DNA of 24,874 nucleotides. Origin: a virus. A model generated the notes under the pieces. That model did not search any database. It was not told the origin of the DNA and saw only the letters and a list, made by a program, of their open reading frames with translations. Positions 8,152 through 15,087 of the stretch are shown here, one piece after another. The stretch covers positions 1 through 24,874 of IMG/VR virus record IMGVR_UViG_3300012017_000065; one strand, given 5' to 3'. Made by a program: the position numbers and the translations under genes. Position 1 is the stretch's first letter; every line of letters starts with the position of its first letter.

Positions 8152-8586
8152 TTAGTCAGTGGTTAGATAAATGCAGTTGAAAGTATGACGCGCGACGCCC
8201 CAGCGCTTGTCCTCGTCGTCCTCCATCACATATTGCACAGATGTCAGATGTAGGTCGTCGCAGACACCACCTAGCGTGACATCCTCCAAAACCGCGGTCT
8301 CGACCGCAGCCGAGCCGCTGTCAAAGAGGTCGTCAATGTAGGTCACTCCGGTTTGCGCGGTAAAATAGTCAACGTGAACTGAAAGTTGCCGGTATTGTAC
8401 ACGATTGCTTGGCGCTAGCGAACGCACTTCAATTTGCTCGTCGACGGCATAGACTGCCGCCGCCGGAAACGACATTGAGGTTAGGGTGTTATTCCGACCT
8501 CTTAACAGGTTAGCGGTCGGCACGATTGCACCGCCAGCAGTTAGCTTGGCAGCAATCGCGTTGCGAATTTGTGTGCGTGTGCTCAT
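8152..8586 (-). CDS. Tail terminator protein (lambda U-like)
   Basis: A 144-residue protein between the Z-like gene and the tail tube gene. It starts MSTRTQIRNAIAAKLTAGGA, the helical opening usual for U-like terminators, followed by alternating strands with R-Q-L-S-V-H-V-D-Y-F and an acidic segment, and it ends with aromatic and hydrophobic residues. Proteins in this position form the hexameric ring that stops tube polymerisation and joins the head. The ATG overlaps the upstream stop as ATGA. Assignment rests on the order Z-U-V plus fold-like features; the sequence alone is not diagnostic. Confidence 0.72.
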   Translation of the reverse strand: MSTRTQIRNAIAAKLTAGGAIVPTANLLRGRNNTLTSMSFPAAAVYAVDEQIEVRSLAPSNRVQYRQLSVHVDYFTAQTGVTYIDDLFDSGSAAVETAVLEDVTLGGVCDDLHLTSVQYVMEDDEDKRWGVARHTFNCIYLTTD

Positions 8587-9410
8587 GCAGAGAGAAGCGG
8601 AGGTGTGGCGGCCGGAGGAAGTCGGTCACCTTTAACTCGTACAAATCCAAGATTGACTGCGTGCCCAGCCAAAACACGCTGAAGTTTTCGTTCAGTGACG
8701 GCAATGCGTCCACTCAATGCAGGACGGACAACGATTTGCTGGTATCGCGGAATCTTGACGTTCAGATTTCGCGCGATGATAAACGGATTTTTACTGGTAT
8801 AATCATACGTCACGACGCCTGCCTTGTTCGCCAGCTTTTCCGCAAACTTCTTATACTTGGCTCCAGTCGCCTTTGCTGTAGGGATCCAGCCGGCCAAATG
8901 CCAGCCAACGCGCGAGGCCAAACCTACCTTTTCCTTGTTTCCGATCAACGTGTTGAAGTCCTTACGGTAGGCTGCAAACGGTCTATTCGCTCTGATTCTG
9001 CCGAACCTATCACGCAGCGCAACATGCTTTGCGGCCAGTTCTTGATACGAGCCGAGCATCACCTTCCCATGTAGCCAACTTAGCGAGGCAAGATTGGGAA
9101 GTCGGAACAGTTCATTAAGTTTGTCAGTGTTGCGCCTTCTGATGTAGCCAGCAATTGATTTGTAGAAACCGCCCTTCGTGGCTCGGCTGTTGAAGTAGTT
9201 ATAGTCAAGCGGGACCGCCAACTTGCGAATATCGACCTGCATATTTTGCACGCCGTCTTTCCGCTGTTTTGGCCGCGTAAACTTCATGATGTGCTGTGTG
9301 ACGTACTTAGCCTCCTCCTTAATTACCATGCCGTAATCAACGCCAGCAGCCGACGCCAAACGACCGAGCGCCATTTCCAGTTCTCGGGTTCTTGCCTCAA
9401 TGGCGATCAT
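8583..9410 (-). CDS. Minor tail / tail completion protein (lambda Z-like, HK97 gp10-like position)
   Basis: A very basic 275-residue protein between the head-tail joining gene and the tail terminator gene. The N-terminal part (residues 1-60) is helical with L-E-M-A-L-G-R-L-A-S-A-A-G, as in tail completion proteins of the gpZ/HK97 gp10 type. The remainder is longer than the usual 150-200 residues and rich in Lys, Arg and Tyr (residues about 70-250), which may be extra DNA- or head-contacting sequence. ATGA overlaps link it to the genes on both sides. The function is inferred from position and general character. Confidence 0.62.
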   Translation of the reverse strand: MIAIEARTRELEMALGRLASAAGVDYGMVIKEEAKYVTQHIMKFTRPKQRKDGVQNMQVDIRKLAVPLDYNYFNSRATKGGFYKSIAGYIRRRNTDKLNELFRLPNLASLSWLHGKVMLGSYQELAAKHVALRDRFGRIRANRPFAAYRKDFNTLIGNKEKVGLASRVGWHLAGWIPTAKATGAKYKKFAEKLANKAGVVTYDYTSKNPFIIARNLNVKIPRYQQIVVRPALSGRIAVTERKLQRVLAGHAVNLGFVRVKGDRLPPAATPPLLSA

Positions 9411-9724
9411 ATCGACTTGCGAACCTCGATCTGAACTCCGGTGCCCTCGGCATCAAACTCCATGTTCTCGATGAAGTACGTTACCCCAGCACGCACGACG
9501 GTCGTCGTCAGCTGCGGAGCAGTCACGACCTGCGACGCCAAGAAAAATACCGTGAAGCGCCCCTCGTCTCGGCGCTGATCTTCGAACGACTGGAACATAT
9601 TCCGCGAGTTGTTCCAGACGCCGGTGATAACCGTGTTGAAGATGCTAAACGTGATGCCGGCCTGATCTTGAATGGCCGAAAAGTCCGCCTCTAGGCGCAC
9701 TGGATCAAAGTCTCGGACGGTCAT
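9407..9724 (-). CDS. Head-tail joining / stopper protein candidate (FII-like position)
   Basis: A 105-residue protein with a beta-rich C-terminal half (T-T-V-V-R-A-G-V-T-Y-F-I-E-N-M-E-F then V-Q-I-E-V-R-K), starting MTVRDFDPVRLEADF. It is the first tail-connector gene after the glycosyltransferase block and directly precedes the Z-like and U-like genes, so it most likely encodes the head completion or stopper ring. It overlaps both neighbours through ATGA. No family-defining motif was recognised. An alternative is a small tail completion protein. Confidence 0.6.
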   Translation of the reverse strand: MTVRDFDPVRLEADFSAIQDQAGITFSIFNTVITGVWNNSRNMFQSFEDQRRDEGRFTVFFLASQVVTAPQLTTTVVRAGVTYFIENMEFDAEGTGVQIEVRKSI

Positions 9725-10434
9725 ACTAATGGCTCAAATGTCACAACCTTGGACTTGGCGGTGATCGTATCATCCTGCGGCGTGCCCGAGGGAATGTGCC
9801 AGTAGGACGAGCGGACGGCATTGCAAATGATGGCAGGTGCTGAGTTAACGGTCATCACCTGCCGAGCGTCACGCAACATCCGGATCAGGTCAGGAATCGA
9901 CCGTGCCGTGAGAAACAGAGACTCAGACCAGCCGGCGGCAATGCACGCCTCGGCCTGCCGCTCCTCGGCCAAGATGCGCATCGGAGCGCCGAAGGTCTGG
10001 AAGGCGTACTGGCAGATCAGGTGCGGAGCGATCTTGACCGTCTGGCTATAGCCAAAAGGCGAAACGATGGCAGTCTGTGGACCGTACAGGTGGTCCTCCA
10101 CGGCCGACGTGCTAGCTACGCGGTCAAAGACGATTGAGCGATCCAGGCCATCGCACTCTGGCAGCAGCCCGTACACGAAGTCTTCCCACGACTTCCCACT
10201 AGCGCGGAAAGCAACGTACTTATCCGGCCAGATCTGCAGGTCGATGCGCCGTGCCTTGAGGTCACGCCCAGGCGATGTCGGGCGCGCGTAGCTGACGGCC
10301 TCAAAGACGCCGTAATACTGAGGAAGGCACTCGATGGCTACGTCGTATCCCATCGACGCAAAGTGCCTCGCTATTGGCAAGCAGCGGAGAATATCGCCCA
10401 GCCGCTCGTGGTAGACTAAGACAATGGTCTTCAT
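9721..10434 (-). CDS. GT9-like (heptosyltransferase-like) glycosyltransferase, short form
   Basis: A 237-residue protein starting MKTIVLVYHERLGDILRCLP. The R-L-G-D motif at residues 11-14 after a first beta strand is the signature of family 9 glycosyltransferases of the GT-B fold (lipopolysaccharide heptosyltransferases), and T-V-N-S-A-P-A-I-I-C-N-A near residue 195 matches their C-terminal S-(A/G)-P-x-H-x-A-A region, with the usual His replaced. At 237 residues it is shorter than typical GT9 enzymes (about 320-350), so it may be reduced or have altered specificity. The ATG at 10434 overlaps the previous stop as ATGA, which is why I prefer it over upstream ATG codons. It is the third consecutive glycosylation gene in the virion operon; donor and acceptor are unknown. 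Confidence 0.65.
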   Translation of the reverse strand: MKTIVLVYHERLGDILRCLPIARHFASMGYDVAIECLPQYYGVFEAVSYARPTSPGRDLKARRIDLQIWPDKYVAFRASGKSWEDFVYGLLPECDGLDRSIVFDRVASTSAVEDHLYGPQTAIVSPFGYSQTVKIAPHLICQYAFQTFGAPMRILAEERQAEACIAAGWSESLFLTARSIPDLIRMLRDARQVMTVNSAPAIICNAVRSSYWHIPSGTPQDDTITAKSKVVTFEPLV

Positions 10435-11021
10435 GGCAGCAGGCGGTTGTACTGGTCGGCCGTCTTGCCGGCGACCCAGCCGTGGAAGCCAAAAGAGCAG
10501 GCAGGTCCGCAGTCGCCTTCCTCGATGTAGTGCTCCCACGCAAACTTAGCGGCAACCTCGACTGGCGCGTACTTCATGCCCAGTTCAGTCAGCGGCCGGT
10601 TCAAGACTTGGCAGGTAAACACGTCGCCGTTCTGACCAGCCCAAAGCGGAATCGCTGCGGCCGTAGCCTCAAGGAAACGCTTAGAGCGTAGGCAGAATCC
10701 TGTGTTTCCCACGCGATGCTTCGTGCCCCAGGCTGCCGGCCAAGGTGCGCCGATCATATCATACTGCAACCAGTCATCGTTCCACAGTTGAGGGTTGATG
10801 ATCCAGCCATCGTGCGAGACGAACAGGGCGTGCGAGGTGTGAACGTGGCACGCCAGTTCCTCGATCTCGCAGCGCATCGCATCTTGATAGTTCTTCGGCG
10901 TGTCGATCAGCACCGAGGCTGCAAAGCCAAACATTCGTTCGCAGTGACGCATGACGCGAGCGGTCCGCTCTGGATTAGCTCCATCCGTCGCGATCAGCGT
11001 GACATCCTTCAGCGTCTTCAT
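10431..11021 (-). CDS. DUF5672-type glycosyltransferase-like protein
   Basis: A 196-residue protein showing the DUF5672 pattern: F-V-S-H-D-G-W-I-I-N-P (residues 67-77), W-L-Q-Y-D-M-I-G-A-P-W-P (84-95), and R-V-G-N-T-G-F-C-L-R-S-K-R (103-115). This family is considered a glycosyltransferase-like, metal-using group found in polysaccharide and phage gene clusters. His70-Asp71 may replace the usual D-x-D-like acidic pair. The C-terminal G-D-C-G-P-A-C-S-F-G-F-H-G-W also matches the usual F-x-F-H-G-x ending. It overlaps both glycosyltransferase neighbours by ATGA, implying co-translation and a joint pathway. The glycan made is not predictable. Confidence 0.75.
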   Translation of the reverse strand: MKTLKDVTLIATDGANPERTARVMRHCERMFGFAASVLIDTPKNYQDAMRCEIEELACHVHTSHALFVSHDGWIINPQLWNDDWLQYDMIGAPWPAAWGTKHRVGNTGFCLRSKRFLEATAAAIPLWAGQNGDVFTCQVLNRPLTELGMKYAPVEVAAKFAWEHYIEEGDCGPACSFGFHGWVAGKTADQYNRLLP

Positions 11022-12733
11022 GATGCCTCCTTGGTCACCGCGTCCGGATTGCGCAGCTGAAACAGAGCACGTCCTCGCTCGTATCGCTCGCTCTGGTTAT
11101 TGTGCTTATAGGTCGCATCTAGTTGACCATGACCGAATTGCGGATGCGCGTGGACAAAGGTGATACGGTCGCGTGCATCAATCACGACGCCATCCTTCCA
11201 GGCTCGATGCGAAAACTCGTTATCCGAGAAGACCGACTCGTAGTCAGCGTAGAACATATCGCCCTGCTTCTCCCAGCGGCCGCGCGACATAATCGCCATG
11301 CACAGCAGCGAGTCCTTACGCGCGCCGTCGTTGATTGCGATGACGACTTCTTCCTTTGCCAGATCGCGGTTCGCGACTAGCTCAAGCAGTCGCAAGTCCC
11401 AGTGCAGCGGAGGCAGCCAATCATCGGATAGCTGAATGATGAGATCGCCAGACGCCTTGCGCGCTCCCTTGTTCCAAGCCGCGACGCAGCTGCGCTGATC
11501 TGAAACGACGTGTTCGAACTGCTGCGACATCTCCATTGATACTTCATCGTCGAGGTCGACACAGAAGATGTGCTCCACGTTGGCTGGATTGAAGGCGCTT
11601 TGAAGGAACGCATCACGGCACGCCACGGCCTTGCTGGATCGACCGCGGGTCGCATGGATCAGCGAGATCGTCGGCCGCGAGTGATTGTGAAACATGGCCT
11701 GCAACTCAGCCGCACGGTCCATCTTGCCGGCGTAACGCGCTGCACGCGCGGCGAGGTCGATGCCATACCATCCGTAATGCTTGGCCTCGTGCGTCCACGG
11801 CCGAATATCGTCTGGCGGCTCCGGTCGCAGCAGCGCCTGCTCGGCCCAGTAGAACGCGCGTTCCTTGTCCTGCTTTTCAAAGTAGAGAAGGACAAGCGAG
11901 GTCAGCGCCTCGCGACACCAGGGAAACACGCCGTGCGCCTCGAGGCAGTAGCGAATGGCGTCGCGGTGATTGCCGCAGCAGCGCGCCAAGTTGAGCAGCG
12001 CCTCGTACTTGAACGAGTCCATAAGATTCGGCATGGACAGCGCAATCTTAGCAAACTCCTCCGCGGCCTTGTAGTTGCCCGAGCAGTAGTGCTCTTGGTG
12101 GAGGTAAAAATACTGCGCGGCCGTGTCGCGAACCGAGTTGCGCAGGATCCTCAGATTGCGCGTGCGGTTCTCCCGCTTGACCTCGAGCGGTGCGTGGACC
12201 CAGACCGGATCGTTAAGGTCTTGGTGCTTGTCTCCGGCAAGCAGGAGCAGGTTCTCGTGGACATCGTGGTGCCACTTGCGGCCAGCGTGGAAACTTGCAC
12301 GACGCATGGCCCGTTCACGATATAGCTTCTTATTCGTACCGCGGACATCGTAGAGGAAGCGCACCATTGCCACCTCTGCCGCGACGCCTGCCAGCGTTTC
12401 GCGCAGACGGTCGGCGCCGTCCATGATGTCGTCACAGTCGGCCCAGATCAGCCAGTCTCCCGTGCCCTGCCGGAATGAATCGTTGCGCGCCTCGCCGAAG
12501 CTGTCGACGTGCTCCCACTTCTCGGCGCCGTACTGGTTCTGATGCTCGGAAAAGATGAACAGTTTTCCGTTGTTCTCGCACCAATAGCGAGCAATGGACA
12601 GCGTAGCGTCGGGTTTCCGCGAGCCGATGGCTCGGACTAGAGACAGTTCGTCGAAGGCCGGAGCGAATGAGTCCAGCATCCGGCCGATGTGGTGCTGTTC
12701 GTTCCCGCAGATGACACAGAGCGAAATGCGCAT
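11018..12733 (-). CDS. Two-headed glycosyltransferase: GT2 domain, helical-repeat middle, second GT-A-like domain
   Basis: With the ATG at 12733 the protein has 571 residues. Residues 1-130 form a GT-A family 2 domain (M-R-I-S-L-C-V-I-C-G-N-E opening; W-L-I-W-A-D-C-D-D at 94-102 as the D-x-D metal site). Residues about 200-350 are paired helices resembling TPR repeats (Y-F-Y-L-H-Q-E-H-Y; E-A-L-L-N-L-A-R-C-C-G). Residues 353-540 look like a second GT-A domain (R-P-T-I-S-L-I-H-A-T-R-G-R, C-V-D-L-D-D at 391-396, Q-L-S-D-D-W at 435-440). A GT2-TPR combination is known in some protein glycosyltransferases such as SunS, which makes a protein acceptor plausible but unproved. An upstream in-frame ATG at 12769 lies inside the terminator hairpin and is unlikely. 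Confidence 0.82.
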   Translation of the reverse strand: MRISLCVICGNEQHHIGRMLDSFAPAFDELSLVRAIGSRKPDATLSIARYWCENNGKLFIFSEHQNQYGAEKWEHVDSFGEARNDSFRQGTGDWLIWADCDDIMDGADRLRETLAGVAAEVAMVRFLYDVRGTNKKLYRERAMRRASFHAGRKWHHDVHENLLLLAGDKHQDLNDPVWVHAPLEVKRENRTRNLRILRNSVRDTAAQYFYLHQEHYCSGNYKAAEEFAKIALSMPNLMDSFKYEALLNLARCCGNHRDAIRYCLEAHGVFPWCREALTSLVLLYFEKQDKERAFYWAEQALLRPEPPDDIRPWTHEAKHYGWYGIDLAARAARYAGKMDRAAELQAMFHNHSRPTISLIHATRGRSSKAVACRDAFLQSAFNPANVEHIFCVDLDDEVSMEMSQQFEHVVSDQRSCVAAWNKGARKASGDLIIQLSDDWLPPLHWDLRLLELVANRDLAKEEVVIAINDGARKDSLLCMAIMSRGRWEKQGDMFYADYESVFSDNEFSHRAWKDGVVIDARDRITFVHAHPQFGHGQLDATYKHNNQSERYERGRALFQLRNPDAVTKEAS

Positions 12734-12751
12734 GGCATGGTTGAGAACGTC

Positions 12752-12789
12752 AAAAAAGAAAAACCCCACCCAGCCGAAGCCGAGTGGGG
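12752..12789 (-). terminator. Rho-independent terminator after the major capsid gene
   Basis: On the minus strand, CCCCACTCGGC-TTCG-GCTGGGTGGGG (12789-12764) folds into an 11-base-pair stem with two G-U pairs and a UUCG tetraloop. It is followed by TTTTTCTTTTTT (12763-12752). It lies 28 bases after the capsid stop and 18 bases before the glycosyltransferase start. It should end or attenuate late head transcription before the glycosyltransferase and tail genes. Confidence 0.93.
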
Positions 12790-12816
12790 CGTGAACACAA
12801 CGACCCCTAACAAATC

Positions 12817-13782
12817 TTAGCTATACTGAGTCCCGATCAATTGCGCACTATTCGTGTTCACGACCTTCTCGGCAACGTAGTGCGAAGCACGCACGATGTT
12901 GCTCTTGATGGCCTCGTCACGGTAGGTAAAGACGCCGGTCGGGCTGCCGTACTCGGACCAGTTCAGCGTGAAGCCAGCGCCACCGCCGAAGTAGCCGGAG
13001 GATGCATCGGTCACGGAACCGACCCAGATGTAGTCATTCGACCACGCCTGAGCGGAGGAGAACGCCAGACCTTCCTTCGCGCTGTCATAGCTGGCACGAC
13101 CGATGAGCGTCTCGGCAACGCCGAAGACCTCAGAGGCAGCCTGCTGCGAAGCGTTGAGGATGGTGTCCGTCGAAAGGCCCGTACCGCGGAGGCGGTTCTG
13201 GAACTTCGTGGACGCCTTGATGCGGGTCCAGACCGGGTTGCTCATGACAACGCGGAGGTTGTCGCGGCTTTCGCCCAGCGCCAGGAGGCGGTCAATCGCG
13301 GACTCGACATCGAGACCCACGTCGAACGTCGCGAGATTCGCGGTCGTGTACGCGGTGCCCGAGTTCGTCGAGGTGAACGTCGACGCGTTAAAGATCGCGC
13401 TTGAAACGCGGAGTTCGTGCGCGAGGAGCAGCTTGCGGAGGCACAGCTTGGTCGCAACGACTTCGGCGTCGAAGAAGCGCGACACGTCCAAGGCCACCGT
13501 ATCGTCTACGGCCTCTTCGTAGCCGTACTCCAGCGCGGTGTACGTCTCCTGCGTGAAGGCGCGCGTGCCGCGAGCGTAGGTCGCATACGGCGAACGGTTC
13601 TTCACGTCGCTCTTGAGCAGCTGGCCCTCCTTCAGCTTGAAGGAAGGATACTGGCCGGCGCGGACGGGAACATTGAGAATGGGCATTACGCGGGTGCCGA
13701 TCAGGTTGGACTCAAAGTCCTTGGCCTGTTCAACAACACCGGCGAGATCGCCACGGAAAATTGCAGCAGCGTTCGTATACAT
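12817..13782 (-). CDS. Major capsid protein (HK97-fold, lambda E-like position)
   Basis: A 321-residue protein directly after the decoration gene and before a strong terminator, the usual place and size of a lambda-like major capsid protein (gpE is 341 residues). The sequence has an N-terminal arm, V-P-V-R-A-G-Q-Y-P-S-F-K and a glycine- and aromatic-rich region (Y-F-G-G-G-A-G-F-T-L-N-W-S-E-Y-G) as in E-like and Mu-like capsid families. C-terminal strands end with V-A-E-K-V-V-N-T-N-S-A-Q-L-I. No long N-terminal scaffold arm is present, consistent with the separate nested scaffold upstream. The start ATG is preceded by a short leader almost identical to that of the decoration gene, without a Shine-Dalgarno. 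Confidence 0.85.
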   Translation of the reverse strand: MYTNAAAIFRGDLAGVVEQAKDFESNLIGTRVMPILNVPVRAGQYPSFKLKEGQLLKSDVKNRSPYATYARGTRAFTQETYTALEYGYEEAVDDTVALDVSRFFDAEVVATKLCLRKLLLAHELRVSSAIFNASTFTSTNSGTAYTTANLATFDVGLDVESAIDRLLALGESRDNLRVVMSNPVWTRIKASTKFQNRLRGTGLSTDTILNASQQAASEVFGVAETLIGRASYDSAKEGLAFSSAQAWSNDYIWVGSVTDASSGYFGGGAGFTLNWSEYGSPTGVFTYRDEAIKSNIVRASHYVAEKVVNTNSAQLIGTQYS

Positions 13783-13799
13783 GGTGGGTGCTATTAGAG
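13783..13799 (-). promoter_or_regulatory. Leader CTCTAATAGCACCCACC before the major capsid ATG
   Basis: This junction contains the stop of the decoration gene (TAA) and runs straight into the capsid ATG. It matches the decoration gene leader except for an inserted AG, and holds CACCCACC just before the ATG in place of a Shine-Dalgarno. Its role is unknown; it could be a translational signal for highly expressed virion genes. Confidence 0.45.
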
Positions 13800-14147
13800 G
13801 TTCTTAGCGATGAACTCGATGATCGAGCCATCGGTGCCGGCGGTCGTAAGCGACTTGCCGACGGTTACGCTCCCGGTGGGGCTGATTTGGCCTGACGCGG
13901 CAAGATATAGCGTGTCGCCAACCGTTACGGGACCAGTGACCAGCGTACCCTTCTGGGTGCCGCCGTTGTTCAAGAACTTCACGGTGACGTAGTCGCCGGA
14001 AGCTGCGTCGATCTGCGCGATGCCGTCAACGCTGCCGGTAGAAGCAGCGAGACCGACAGAACCGTTCGTGGAGATCACCACAGCGCGAAATGCGGTGATG
14101 GTCGCGTTGGCAAGGAACGAGCCCGTGCCGAAGTATTGGGTGCTCAT
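13794..14147 (-). CDS. Head decoration protein, DUF2190-like
   Basis: A 117-residue, Thr/Gly/Ser-rich beta protein between protease and major capsid protein, the classical place for the capsid-stabilising decoration protein (lambda D position). It has the repeated pattern of DUF2190 proteins: A-F-R-A-V-V-I-S-T, G-I-A-Q-I-D-A-A-S-G-D-Y-V-T-V, V-T-V-G-D-T-L-Y-L-A-A-S-G and V-G-K-S-L-T-T-A-G-T-D-G-S-I-I-E-F, ending in the common (I/V)-x-F-I-x-K form. It should bind the expanded capsid surface. The family name is from remembered patterns; the location supports it strongly. Confidence 0.82.
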   Translation of the reverse strand: MSTQYFGTGSFLANATITAFRAVVISTNGSVGLAASTGSVDGIAQIDAASGDYVTVKFLNNGGTQKGTLVTGPVTVGDTLYLAASGQISPTGSVTVGKSLTTAGTDGSIIEFIAKNL

Positions 14148-14162
14148 GGTGGGTGATTAGAG
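14148..14162 (-). promoter_or_regulatory. Leader CTCTAATCACCCACC before the decoration gene ATG
   Basis: It spans the end of the protease gene and the nine bases up to the decoration ATG. It is identical to the capsid-gene leader apart from a two-base gap. No Shine-Dalgarno is present. The same CACCCACC-ATG arrangement in front of the two most abundant head proteins suggests a shared translation signal or a duplicated junction. Confidence 0.45.
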
Positions 14163-14444
14163 TTTCACGATCTCGCCGGCCTGAACGCGGGTGCGGTAGG
14201 CAGCGTACTCGTTCTTGTGATTCTGGACGCAGAACGCGATGGCCGCGCTCTTGCTCTTAAGTTCCGTCGCCTTGGCGGCAACCAACTCCTCGAACTTCTG
14301 CGCAGCGGCAGGAGCAGGAGCAGCTGGAGCTTCGGAGGCGATGGCCTTGGTTACCGGAGCGCCAAAGGACTTGGCGAACTCCTTGACAGCGGCGAGACCA
14401 GCAGCCTCAGCGGCCAGCTTGATTTCGTCGTTACGGGAGGCCAT
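14157..14444 (-). CDS. Nested in-frame scaffold protein candidate (95 residues; lambda Nu3-like)
   Basis: Inside the protease gene, the ATG at 14444 (M209, starting MASRNDEIKLAAEAA) is preceded by AAGGAGG with five bases between, the best Shine-Dalgarno seen in the window. Translation from it gives a helical, Ala/Lys-rich 95-residue protein equal to the C-terminal part of the protease. In lambda, the scaffold Nu3 is produced in this way from within gene C. The window has no other scaffold gene. The motif also codes for K-E-V in the full protein, so chance cannot be excluded. Confidence 0.55.
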   Translation of the reverse strand: MASRNDEIKLAAEAAGLAAVKEFAKSFGAPVTKAIASEAPAAPAPAAAQKFEELVAAKATELKSKSAAIAFCVQNHKNEYAAYRTRVQAGEIVKL

Positions 14445-15068
14445 AGCGACCTCCTTGTCTTCAGGCTTCGGCAGCATCGACTCCAGCTTGGAGAGACGCT
14501 CGCCCAGGCCCATCATGGCCGACTCAATCATGCCGGCGATGGCTTTCTTGTCTTCGTCGTTCATAGGGGAAAGTTCTTCGGATTTCATCGAAAACAGCCC
14601 GTCGGCATTTGCCGCGGGTTCGCTGACCAGATCGCAAGAGTAGATTTCCGAGCAGCGTTGAAGGACCGTTTTCTTGTCGTTTGCAAGTTCGGTCGGACCG
14701 CTGAAGGCGATGGACATTCCGAACGTGTCCGGAATCTTCTCGGCGATCTCAAAGATGTAGGCGCGGTGCGGCGTGTTCTGCAGAACGTGGAAGTTGGCGA
14801 TCAGCTTGTTGCCGGCGATGCGGAAGTCGGTCAGATAGCCGACGATGTCGGCAGCACCGCCGCCGTGATCCATCTTGACCTTGAGGCCACCAGAGTAGGT
14901 TTCGGCCTGCGACTTGACCTGCTCAAGCGTCGTGGCGTCGATCTGTACACCGTGGCCCAGTGCGCGTCCTTCGGTGATGACGGCAACGTCGTGAATGACT
15001 CCGGTCGATTCGTCGATCTGCCCGACAAAGCCACGGGCAAAGTAGCAGGGGAACGCTTCGGTCATCAC
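14157..15068 (-). CDS. Prohead protease with C-terminal scaffold region (lambda C-like arrangement)
   Basis: A 303-residue protein. The first 160 residues match a herpes-type prohead protease: H68 in K-M-D-H-G-G-G, a serine in D-T-F-G-M-S-I-A-F-S-G (S119 the likely nucleophile), and C-D-L-V-S-E-P-A-A-N at 145-154, a hallmark of these proteases. Residues about 165-303 are helical, Ala/Lys/Glu-rich with an A-P-A-A-P-A-P-A-A-A linker (247-256), like a scaffold domain. The protease should cleave scaffold and itself during prohead maturation. An internal start at residue 209 probably yields scaffold alone. The first two codons are both ATG; either could start. It is followed by decoration and capsid genes. 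Confidence 0.82.
   Translation of the reverse strand: MMTEAFPCYFARGFVGQIDESTGVIHDVAVITEGRALGHGVQIDATTLEQVKSQAETYSGGLKVKMDHGGGAADIVGYLTDFRIAGNKLIANFHVLQNTPHRAYIFEIAEKIPDTFGMSIAFSGPTELANDKKTVLQRCSEIYSCDLVSEPAANADGLFSMKSEELSPMNDEDKKAIAGMIESAMMGLGERLSKLESMLPKPEDKEVAMASRNDEIKLAAEAAGLAAVKEFAKSFGAPVTKAIASEAPAAPAPAAAQKFEELVAAKATELKSKSAAIAFCVQNHKNEYAAYRTRVQAGEIVKL
14450..14456 (-). promoter_or_regulatory. Internal Shine-Dalgarno AAGGAGG
   Basis: AAGGAGG lies five bases upstream of the internal ATG at 14444, near optimal spacing, whereas most gene starts in the window lack such a site. It supports a nested scaffold start. Confidence 0.55.
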
Positions 15069-15087
15069 AATTACCGCAAGCGTAAAA

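Noticed and set aside
10435-10539. Longer start for the GT9-like protein
   Set aside because: The added 35 residues overlap the DUF5672 gene, and the ATGA-coupled ATG begins exactly with the family's first strand.
12734-12769. Upstream in-frame ATG for the glycosyltransferase at 12769
   Set aside because: It falls within the terminator stem and the added residues are poly-Phe encoded by the T tract; the GT2 fold begins at the ATG at 12733.
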